Part shown: positions 25,701 through 33,538 of the stretch, in pieces
How positions within the stretch are numbered: the first letter of the stretch is position 1
How the letters are laid out: each line of letters opens with the position of its first letter
Assembly (NCBI RefSeq): GCF_048771995.1
Contig: NC_133027.1
Location: 59,023,501 to 59,087,500, forward strand
DNA from: Taeniopygia guttata
Taxonomy: Eukaryota > Chordata > Aves > Passeriformes > Estrildidae
Direction: 5' to 3'
DNA: 64,000 nt
Notes under the pieces: generated by a model
Databases searched by the model: none
What the model was told of the DNA's origin: nothing
The model's input: only the letters and a program-made list of their open reading frames with translations
Translations under genes and position numbers: made by a program

Positions 25701-28608
25701 TGAAATACCTTCTGCGATGGAAGAAAGCACAGAAGGACATCAAGGATATTTAGAAGACCATAAAGAAGTCAATGAAGTGCAGAGGACAACAGAGGAAACT
25801 TTATCGCATGGCACAGAGTTTCACAGCACTAAAGCCACCACTCCCAAGGAAGAGCTGTTTGCAAAGCAGGAGCCTTCAGAACAAGAGACAAATACGGAGT
25901 TTACACTGGATGAGACAAGAGATGAATGTGCTCCAGAAGGAAAGCCTGCAGTAAGTATTGCATATAACACAAAGGTTGATCTGTCAAAGTCAGCAAAGTA
26001 CCATACCTTGTTTAGAACCAGGTTGTGGGCATATTACTGTTAAGGACCTTCCTTGTACAGCCTGAGACAATTGAAGTTCATTTTCAGTGAGAGATACACA
26101 GATGTCTAGAAGCAGTAGGCACTGCAGCTTGTGTGCAGGGTGAGGTGGATGCAATGCCTGCAGAAATGGAGTGGGAGATGGTGTGCATAGATACAGAGGT
26201 ACTGAAGGAATTGCCATTAGGGCTCCTGCACTGCACAAAGTGACTGAAGATATTATATGATATTATATGAACACCTGAGATACAGCTGTGATCCATGTGA
26301 CACCATACACATTGGATGGTATCTTCAGTTGTAGGTAGAAATACAGGTGAAGCTGAGGTACCTCTGCAAAGGGCAGACATGGAAACAACACCACTATCTC
26401 CAGCTTTAAATGCTGTAGTTACTGTGGCTGGCATATTGCTACCTTCTTCCCTACCTCCTCATCTTCTGGCTTCAAGTGTTTGTTTCAAGTGCTGCCAGCT
26501 GTCCCTTCCTTTAATTAATTTTGAGGCTGCCCTTTGTTTAATGAGCTACATGTCCTCAGAAGCAACACAAGCTGGGATCTTGGTGAGCTACTAATCCCCA
26601 TGTCATCACTTTGTGCTCTTTCCATAACACTTGTCCTTTTGGGTGTTGTGTTTTTTCACCTAGAACATTGCTGGTCACTCCGTGCTTTTCACAGATCTGT
26701 TGCAATTCTCCACAGGTTCAGGACAAGACAGAGGATGAGACCTCATCCTTGGGGCTTACAGCTGAAAAGCTTGAAGAAGAGGGTAGAATGCTCACTGTGG
26801 GATCAGAGTGCACAGACGCAGATGTCACAGTCTTTCCTGTTAAAACTGAGAAACAAGATGGAATTCCTGACTCAGAAGAGCAAGTTTGTACTAAAGGAGT
26901 TCCTAGCAGGACACCTGCCCTGAGAGAGGAAGATGATGCTGTGCACAACGGAGTAAAAAGCACAGAAGTCACTGTTCCTGAGGTTCTGCTGCAGAGCAAG
27001 GGAAAAACCTCTGTCCATCCTTCAAAAACAGTTGGCTCAGAAGCAGCTGCAGATGTGGAGCAGAGCATGAATGATGAGTCTGACAGGGACATTGCAGCAA
27101 AATATTCTGTGCCTGCCATAGAGCCACAATGCAGGGACAAAACAACTGAAACCCCCTCCAAGACTGATGAAGCCAAAGGTGGTGAAGTGGAAGGTGCTGT
27201 GCTCAAATCTGAAACATGGTTGGAGAGCACTTCCGTTGTTGCTGAGGCTCCCATGCAGATTGAAGCAGATGGGGCATCTAATTTAGCATCAACGTGCCCA
27301 GAGATCGTTGAAAATGGAAGTGCTGTTATCACTGATAAAAGTCCTAAGAAATGTGAAACACCTAGCAGTTTGGCTGGAGAAGATACTGTGAGAAAAGGAC
27401 AAGAACTTGTAGAAGCCTTGAACTGTCAAGGCTTCCAGAAAGAAGATAAGAAAAATGAGCAATTGCTGGAAGAAGCCAAAGAAGTATTTGAATATGAAAA
27501 ACAGGAAGCTGTGAGACATGGTGAATGTTCAACTGCTGTCCAGCAAGAGGAAGGCTCTGATTCAGCCTTTCCACAGGCTGAAAGCTTGGGGGCTCTGAAA
27601 ACACCTGTGGCTCTGGCAGCTGCAGCAGGTGGAGAGCATGTCGTGGCAGAAACTGCGACATGCACAGACATGACAGCCAAAACTGTACAGCCCTTGGCAA
27701 CCACACCAGAGCAAATGGCTTCTGAAGAGGTCCCAATTTCTAATACTGACTGTTCAGGCTGTGGGACTGCAGAGCTTGGTAGTGTGGAGGCACCCAAGCC
27801 TAGAGTCACTTGTGCTTCCATGAATGGAATATCGGAGGAGCAAGAGCTGCCCCAGAGCACAGGACAAGCCGAACACAATGGTGTTCCTCCCAGTCCCAGT
27901 CTGTCTCCCAGCCACCCAGAATTTCAGAAGCATGTTGTTCAGTCTGTGACCATAGAGTCCCAGAGCACAAAAATTGTATTGAATGCCATCCAGTCAGCTG
28001 TTCACAAACTTGCAGAAACAGAAGAGTCGGCTGCCCTTGACTCAGAGGAGAGCATTAAGTCCGTAGGGAAAGGCCCATCAGATAAAATTGTGCCTGAACT
28101 TCTGGGGAGTACACAGGTAGATCAACAGCTTCCAGTAAAAGAGGAAGAGATACGGAGTAAAGAACAAGAGCTCAAGCAACCAGGAATAGTGAAAACTGCT
28201 ACCTTAACTGAGTCTGCAACTGTGGAAAAAGCAAAGGACATGCCTTTAATTTCTGAGATGCTGAAAGATGGGCAAAGTCAGAATTCTTTAACAATCATGA
28301 CAAGCCCTGAAGACATTTCAAGGGAAAGTGTGAAACTTCAGAAATCAAGCCTAGAACAAAGTACTTCAGAAGATTCAACCAAAGACGCCCTAGACCTACA
28401 CACACCAAAATTAAGGGAAAAAGAGGTTGGGTACATTATGGAAATGTCAGACCAACATACAGGACAGCAAACATGCAGAGAAAGTGAAGAACAACCGTAT
28501 CACCCACCAGTGGAAGATGGGAAAACACAAATGTGTGAGGATGACAGTTGTCAAGAAGAAACATCTTGTGATAGACAAAGTCAGAACTCGGTGGCTCTGA
28601 CGCCTTGA
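1624..28608 (+). CDS. AKAP12: AKAP12 (gravin/SSeCKS) A-kinase anchoring protein, spliced
   Basis: Scaffold that holds PKA (through RII), PKC, calmodulin and phosphatases at the plasma membrane and cytoskeleton (family knowledge). The alpha form joins 1624-1761, 11099-11285, 22217-25950 and 26716-28608. The phases fit at every junction and give 1983 residues, somewhat longer than the roughly 1780 I recall for human. The beta form replaces the first two exons with 14111-14135 and gives 1883 residues. Visible signposts are an N-myristoylation start (MGAGSS), three lysine-rich membrane/calmodulin-binding patches (about residues 173-188, 273-296 and 643-666), tryptophan-centred WSK-type repeats at W739, W812, W883 and W928, and the RII-binding amphipathic helix near residues 1769-1788. 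The rest is acidic, Glu/Lys/Ser/Thr-rich and probably disordered, as is typical of this family. Identification is from sequence likeness to human AKAP12 as I remember it. Confidence 0.95.
1762..11098 (+). other. AKAP12: AKAP12 intron 1, no further exon recognised
   Basis: The 9.3-kb intron is CpG-rich for its first 700 bases, then AT-rich. I see no transposon that I can name. Minor tandem duplications occur, for example 15 bp twice near 9190-9220 and 11 bp twice near 5651. A cluster of TAATTA-type motifs lies at 10050-10275. The human alpha second exon corresponds to the exon at 11099, so no exon appears to be missing here. Confidence 0.6.
11099..11285 (+). CDS. AKAP12: AKAP12 alpha exon 2
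   Basis: The acceptor CACACAG ends at 11098 and the donor GTGAGT begins at 11286. The 187 bases give 62 codons plus one base, entering in phase 0 and leaving in phase 1. The peptide runs from ALNASLPVPDVSEDN to TESAGTN and is acidic like the rest of the protein. Its last base joins TT of the next exon to make Val109, followed by GQ. The human protein has VGQ at the same junction (recalled). The beta transcript skips this exon. Confidence 0.88.
13690..14140 (+). promoter_or_regulatory. AKAP12: Internal CpG island, AKAP12 beta promoter
   Basis: An isolated GC- and CpG-rich block sits in otherwise AT-rich intron and ends just after a short coding first exon. AKAP12 is known to have separate alpha and beta promoters, and position and content fit the beta one. 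TG-rich DNA at about 13620-13700 marks its 5' edge. The exact start site cannot be read from the sequence. Confidence 0.82.
14111..14135 (+). CDS. AKAP12: AKAP12 beta alternative first exon
   Basis: ATG at 14111 opens MLGTVTMA plus one base, followed by the donor GTAAGG at 14136. The phase (1) is the same as that of exon 2, so it splices directly to 22217 and restores Val-Gly-Gln. The human beta form starts MLGTITIT followed by VGQ (recalled), a near match over the eight residues. This form lacks the myristoylation signal. The exon is far too short to be found by ORF length alone. Confidence 0.88.
22217..25950 (+). CDS. AKAP12: AKAP12 large exon, part 1 (polybasic and WSK region)
   Basis: The acceptor TCTAAACAG ends at 22216; the donor GTAAGT begins at 25951, in phase 0 after ...PEGKPA. 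The exon encodes residues 109-1353 of the alpha form. In order it holds an acidic linker, FKKVFKFVGFRFTVKK (polybasic patch 1), a second patch around FTQGWTGFRKKKSFRK, a long Glu/Lys-rich stretch, a third patch SPLKKLFTGTGLKKLSGKKQ, and four tryptophan-basic repeats (PWASFKKM, SWETFICVGSSKK, TWESFKRLV, SWVPFRKLM). A conserved block ERSPSWISAALTE follows near residue 1042. The basic patches correspond to the PKC, calmodulin and phospholipid binding segments of gravin. Ser-rich SESDKEEE and SSSSDEE clusters next to the repeats are likely kinase targets (inference). Confidence 0.95.
25951..26715 (+). other. AKAP12: 765-nt intron inside the AKAP12 giant exon
   Basis: Perfect donor GTAAGT at 25951 and acceptor TTCTCCACAG ending at 26715. 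Both edges are in phase 0 and the length is a multiple of three, yet reading through meets a stop at 26041. Homology to human AKAP12 (as recalled) continues up to the donor and resumes right after the acceptor (VQDKTEDE beside human VEREKTEAE). Human needs no intron here. In frame 3 the intron contains open, acidic stretches at about 26091-26240 and 26316-26430 that look like decayed coding sequence. Alternatives are a real exon with assembly errors, or an insertion that was spliced out. Confidence 0.75.
26716..28608 (+). CDS. AKAP12: AKAP12 large exon, part 2 (RII-binding region, C-terminus)
   Basis: The exon encodes residues 1354-1983. The key element is the amphipathic helix KIVLNAIQSAVHKLAETEE, around residues 1772-1790, which matches the human PKA RII-binding helix (core LVQNIIQTAVDQF, recalled): hydrophobic residues at alternating 3/4 spacing and Ala/Thr at the same places. 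Upstream is acidic Glu/Ser/Thr-rich sequence. The protein ends SQNSVALTP with TGA at 28606, only two bases before a GTAAGT donor at 28611. The human protein, as I recall it, continues for about 60 residues beyond the matching QNSALAD, so the bird C-terminus looks shorter. Confidence 0.92.
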   Translation, partial: VQDKTEDETSSLGLTAEKLEEEGRMLTVGSECTDADVTVFPVKTEKQDGIPDSEEQVCTKGVPSRTPALREEDDAVHNGVKSTEVTVPEVLLQSKGKTSVHPSKTVGSEAAADVEQSMNDESDRDIAAKYSVPAIEPQCRDKTTETPSKTDEAKGGEVEGAVLKSETWLESTSVVAEAPMQIEADGASNLASTCPEIVENGSAVITDKSPKKCETPSSLAGEDTVRKGQELVEALNCQGFQKEDKKNEQLLEEAKEVFEYEKQEAVRHGECSTAVQQEEGSDSAFPQAESLGALKTPVALAAAAGGEHVVAETATCTDMTAKTVQPLATTPEQMASEEVPISNTDCSGCGTAELGSVEAPKPRVTCASMNGISEEQELPQSTGQAEHNGVPPSPSLSPSHPEFQKHVVQSVTIESQSTKIVLNAIQSAVHKLAETEESAALDSEESIKSVGKGPSDKIVPELLGSTQVDQQLPVKEEEIRSKEQELKQPGIVKTATLTESATVEKAKDMPLISEMLKDGQSQNSLTIMTSPEDISRESVKLQKSSLEQSTSEDSTKDALDLHTPKLREKEVGYIMEMSDQHTGQQTCRESEEQPYHPPVEDGKTQMCEDDSCQEETSCDRQSQNSVALTP

Positions 28609-28836
28609 ATGTAAGTAGAGTTCTTAACCGGTATTTATTTCTTTTCTAAGATAGTTTGAAGATCTCTAACCTGTTATCTCTAATATAATGTGGTGTTTTG
28701 TTTTGTTTTTAATTACTTTACTGAAGGGCTGCCCTCACTTCAATGGCCTCAGACTTGGCCTGTATTTTGGTGTGGTATTTTTGGGCGGTAGTAAATGTAT
28801 TTTTCAGTTTTCCTAGATAGGAGCTCGCATGACACA

Positions 28837-28886
28837 ATTTAATGTATAAACACATTAAATCAATTTAATGTGCAAACACATTCTAT
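28837..28886. repeat. Short tandem direct repeat in the AKAP12 3'UTR intron
   Basis: A unit of about 24 bp (CAATTTAATGTATAAACACA and its near copy) occurs twice head to tail. It is a local duplication with no visible function. Confidence 0.6.
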
Positions 28887-29897
28887 AACAAAGCTCTTTT
28901 TTAAATCCTGAAAGATGTGAATATTGCCTTGCATGGTAAACCTGGAGTGCCTCACGTACAAAGTTCTTTGCACTTCAGAAGAATTTGAATTAGAAATTAC
29001 AAGTACAGTCTCTTCCTAGGATATATACTGCACTTGCTTCATTAAGTCATAAGACCTTTATTTCTGAGAACTGCTTGGGAAAATTTTAAATTTAAATAAA
29101 TTTAAAATATTCTTTGGAAAGTAAGCAGTCATTACTAAAGCTTTTTTACTGTCATCTTTCTTTCAGATGTGCTAAGCATCCATGTGGCATTTGGAGAGAT
29201 GCCGGTCCTAGAGAACAACTGACAATCCTGCCACAGAACCAGGAGCTTTATTCACTACCCTTTATTCTTGGATGTTAACATCTGTTCTTTCGAAGACCTC
29301 GCCTTGCCATTTTTGTTAAAATGCCTTTAATATTGGCTGTATCCATACCTGTGTTCTATTTGAAGGTTATTTGTCTCTGCCCAAAATAGTCCATTAAGAC
29401 TGGAGATGCACCACTGAGTGACTGGGCGGACCACTAGAATTTTTGCCACGGTTATTAATGTCCCCTCATTTAATGTGTGTCCTGTCTGTCCAATGTCCTT
29501 GAATCCCTTCACTTGTCCCTGAGTTTCCCTCCCTTTTTTAGCAGTCTCCCTTACCTCTCACATCTTTCCTAGCTGCCTTGATCTGACCTGTGAATGGCCG
29601 TAGGTGCTGCTCAGATTGTGTGTGAGGAGGAAGAGGAGGGCTGACTGATGAGAACACATGACACTTCTGGATATGTCTGTCAAACAGCAGGAACTGGATC
29701 ACGCACAAATTGTCGAGCAAGGTGCTCAAGTTTGCTGCCTTTCAGTCCCATGCAGGTGTCTCTGTCCATTATTCAGTTGTATTTGTGCAGGCCTGATTCA
29801 GTCAGAAATTATTTCTACAGTGTAGCTTGAAAGGAGATTGAAAATACCCTTCCTCTGTTGTTCCAGACTTCAGGTCTCAGGACTGGACTGTAATGTA

Positions 29898-30177
29898 TTG
29901 AATATTTATATGTATGTCTTAAACCCAGTTCTGATTTTAATGTAGAGCAATGATACTTCAGTACTGTTTAGGCATTACCTTAAATGAATATTGTAGAGTA
30001 GCCTGGAGAAGAAATCAATACTTATTGGAGCAAAAATTGATAACGTGTAATTTCCTATTTATTGTTCCAGGTTTTTCCCCTGTAAAATCTCTCAAAAAAA
30101 TTTGGCTGTCTTGCTTTGAATATTTATATGTATATCCTAAACCCAGTTCTGATTTTAATGTAGAACTATGATATTTC
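29898..30177 (+). repeat. AKAP12: Duplicated segment in the AKAP12 3'UTR (62 bp, offset 218 bp)
   Basis: 29898-29959 and 30116-30177 align over 62 bases with about five mismatches, in the same orientation. A further shared TTGTTCCAG lies upstream of each copy, so the whole 218-bp interval may be one tandem unit that has diverged in between. Both copies contain the core AAACCCAGTTCTGATTTTAA. Confidence 0.75.
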
Positions 30178-31391
30178 CAATGACAAAAGGAGAGCCCTGA
30201 CCTGACCCACTGCTCACTTCTACTTGCAGCCCTCCCTGGTTTCTGAGAACCCTCCAGACACCACCATTTCACCATCACGTGGTTCTCGTGCCACTGCCTT
30301 TGTATCTCGCCCCTCTCATTCCGAGCTCTGCTAATTTCTGGTCCCTGCCCCATCCAATGCAAAGCCTTTCCCTGCCCTATAAGGTCTAACATCTTTCCTG
30401 CATACACACTTCCTTCTTTCCCAACCACTGCCTGAACTGTTTTCCCACCACACCATTTTCTGAAATTCTCCCCACTCCTGACAATTCTGTCTTTTCTGAG
30501 GCAGGAGTAGGAAAGAGGGAAAAAAGGACTTGGTAATGAGTTCTGCCTTGAATTTCAAAGAGCTGATGAGATTTTTGGGGTACTGAGGTCTTAAAAAGCT
30601 TCTTGGAAGGTGGATTGGACTGACAGCAGCTGAGACCAGAATGGACGGGTGATATAAAGATACTTAGAAAGCCCCTAGACTGAGAGTCCTGGGATGTCTG
30701 TCCCCAACAGGAATTGGTCCTCTCCTTTGAAGTTTACTTTAAAATCGAACAAGGGGTACAAGTCAGTACTTTCAGCTCTGATTTCCAAAGTGAAGGTTGC
30801 AGATTACACATTGTGAAACCAATGCCCATCAAGTTGAACAATAGCTCACTCTCATACCTGTATAGTAATTTATTTTAAAATCAACTTTAGTGTACAAATG
30901 CTCTTGTTACGGCAGGTGCTGGCCTCTCCTCGAGGCTGCGCGTCCAGCAAGCGATGTGACTGATTGCACTGGTGTGATTGCACCATCTGGTGCTGCCCTA
31001 TGTGGAAGCATCAAAAGATTTTTCCTTACCTCAGAGCGAATTATATAAATATTTAAAGCCAAACAATGTGGTTTCAAACAATCCAGTCTATATCTGTCCA
31101 TCGTTAGTGGCAGCTTTCCCCCTTGGCTTTGGGCAATTCCAAAAACCTCAGTTGATTTCCACACGTTTAGGTTGGCTTGCAAGGTAATGATGCTCTTAAT
31201 AACACCTCACAAGTGCAAACTTGGCTGAATTTGTACAAATTGTATACCTATGTACCTTAAGCCATATTGCAATAACTGCAGCAGGTAAAACAAAATAACA
31301 AAAGCATGACCTGTGTAATCCTGATTCTTACGTTTGTAGCTCCAAAGCTGTTAATAATATGTAAAGTTACTTCTTGTCTGAACCTCATTTA

Positions 31392-31397
31392 AATAAA
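31392..31397 (+). terminator. AKAP12: AKAP12 proximal poly(A) signal
   Basis: AATAAA followed within 25-40 bases by a TGTCTGTTGGT GT-rich stretch. It is a plausible cleavage site near 31415, used in addition to the distal one. Confidence 0.5.
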
Positions 31398-31766
31398 GCT
31401 AGCTTTACCACAATGTAAATTGTCTGTTGGTAGTAATTGAGCAGGCAAGGGCTTTTAACTTGCCTGTTTTCTCCATTAATCCAGGGCCTAGGTAAGCAAT
31501 GCAACAAACCTAACAAAACAAATACAAAATCTTCTTTTTATAACTGACAGATAAAAAAAACCTGCTTCACCCAAAACCACACTAATGGTGCAGGGAGCAT
31601 GTCTCCACAAAGAGATACTACTTTGTTCCAGTGTTTTGCTTTGGCCTCTGAAACTCCTTGAGACTGTGACTTCTGGCTTGTGCTTAAAAGCTTGAAGCTT
31701 TCTCTAATCCAATGTATTGGGTTACTAAATTTGATTTTGTGATTTTAAGGTAGATTTCATTGATTG

Positions 31767-31772
31767 AATAAA
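31767..31772 (+). terminator. AKAP12: AKAP12 distal poly(A) signal
   Basis: AATAAA followed about 25-40 bases later by a strong GT/T-rich element (CTGTGTATGTGGTGAG then a T-run). This is the better of the two signals and probably ends the gene near 31795. Confidence 0.6.
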
Positions 31773-33463
31773 ATGCAACTACAAATTTGTTCTAACCTGT
31801 GTATGTGGTGAGTTTTTTTTCACCTTGCTTAGTTTAAATCATTTTCTGGTTGTTGCTTCATCTTCAGGGAGTTAGATTTGCTCCTGAGAATTTGCGTTCC
31901 AGTTTTGATGTGAATTAAATAAGCTAATTAAACCGAATTAAACTATGATTTGGCTCTAAGTTTCAATAAAATACACGTATTTCGGAAGAAGTATGAATAG
32001 GGTACTCCAGAAGTCTGAAATAGTTTTATTAAATTCAATACAGAAAACAGCATTCAGTGAGCCAGCATGAAAAAATGGTAAATCATATGCATTGCTGGTG
32101 TGACTAAAGTATAGAAAACTCCAGCAAAGCAACAACATAAATTTCCTTTGTTATAGATCAGCAGATCAAGAGTCTTAGGCCCATAACTGGTATCTTTAGG
32201 CTCCCCCATTTCTGCTTAGCAAGGGCATACAACACCGAAATCTGGGTGTGCCTGTTATTTATGTTAGCAGACCGTGGACTTCAGGCATGAGGTTTCCCAG
32301 CTGTTCCTGTTCGGTGGCTGAGGCTGATTAGCAGTGTTTGTATCTCAAGACAGGTTCACACCTGAATGAGTTTTGTAATAATTGGTGCCTTCCTATCCTC
32401 AACTAAAATGCTAAATCCCCTATCTGCAAATACTTAGGTGTGCTGATTGCAGCAAGGGCAGGGATATTGGAACACTGCCCACAGTCTGTCCCTCGTTTTG
32501 CTTTGGCATGGTGTCAGGGGGCTCACGCTGCAGGGGACTGATCTCACTGTCCACTTTTGGCATCTGGAGGTACAAACTGAACCAGCATCTCCTGCCACAT
32601 ATTGTGCCCAAGGTGTATGCAGCCTCTGCTGCCCCGTTTCCAAGATTTGTGCATTTATACTGGTTAGTGAAATCTCTGAACAGGCATCTAACTAGGGATT
32701 GGAGTCTGAGTCTCTTGGATCCCGAGGAAGTTTCTCTGCTGTTTCCTCTTGCAGGGTTGTTTTATTGGCAACAGCTCAAGTATCCTGCCTGTTAGCTCAG
32801 GCTGTGGAAGTGGATCTGGCTTTCCCATGCAATCCAGAGCATATGGGAGGCAGCTGTGCTTACTGAGGAACCTGCACAGCTTAGATACAGCAAGTGCTTG
32901 GGGATGGGCAGGGGGCTTGCCAAAAGCAGAGAGGATTCCTGAGATGTTCATGTCTGGATGCTGAACGCTGGATGTTTGTCATTCGCAGCTGCCACATGGG
33001 AAGGGAGTAGGCCTGAGGAGGCTGATGGCCTCACAAGGAAGGATGTGGCTTAGAATGAGGAGCAATGGGGAGCAGAAGGGCACTGGAATTGACAGCATAG
33101 GATTTGGAGTTCTAATTTGGTGGGGGGATGAATGATGTGATAAAGTATGAGTGACTTAGCTCTGTGAATGTTTTGAGATACTCCTAATGTGGAATCAGCC
33201 ACCACAATGCTAGCACCTGGTACAGGGCTGGTGTCATCTCTAGTTGGGCACTATGTGTAGTCTTTACAAAAGTAAGAATTAAAAGTCAGGAGTCTCGTGT
33301 CTGTTCTAGTGTCTGTGAAGTTAGCATGTGTCTATTCTTCTTCAAAATTCTCTTGAAAACATAATATCAATTTGTTAGAATAGTAAGAACATTTTTAGGA
33401 AGCATCTCCTATTCCCCCTTGAAAATGACATCCACTTCCAGAGTTTGAAAATGCTATGTATAA

Positions 33464-33538
33464 ACACAGAATGATTTGGGATGGGTGGGACCTTGAAGAC
33501 CATCTGGTTCTAACCCCCGCTGCAATGGGCAGGGCAAG
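33464..33538 (-). mobile_element. CR1 LINE 3'-end fragment
   Basis: The block ACAGAATGATTTGGGATGGG, followed by a match to the 'gaccttgaagaccatctggttctaac' type and 'atgggcagggcaag', corresponds to the well-known 3' tail of avian CR1 elements read in reverse. The element therefore lies on the - strand. Only about 75 bp remain, and it does not continue past 33540. It is old and truncated at its 5' side, as most CR1 copies are. Confidence 0.75.

Larger units (their letters stand above)
28611..31795 (+). other. AKAP12: AKAP12 3'UTR: intron 28611-29166 and terminal exon 29167-about 31795
   Basis: The donor GTAAGT is at 28611. An acceptor with a long pyrimidine run (CATCTTTCTTTCAG) ends at 29166. 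The terminal exon is non-coding. Because the stop lies two bases before the junction, the exon junction should not trigger nonsense-mediated decay. Within the exon, 29898-29959 and 30116-30177 are copies of each other. The end is placed by the poly(A) signals at 31392 and 31767. Confidence 0.72.

Noticed and set aside
26041-26043. Stop codon within the AKAP12 large exon read as a gene-breaking mutation
   Set aside because: It lies inside a well-formed GT-AG intron that keeps the frame, and the downstream 630 codons including the RII helix are intact.
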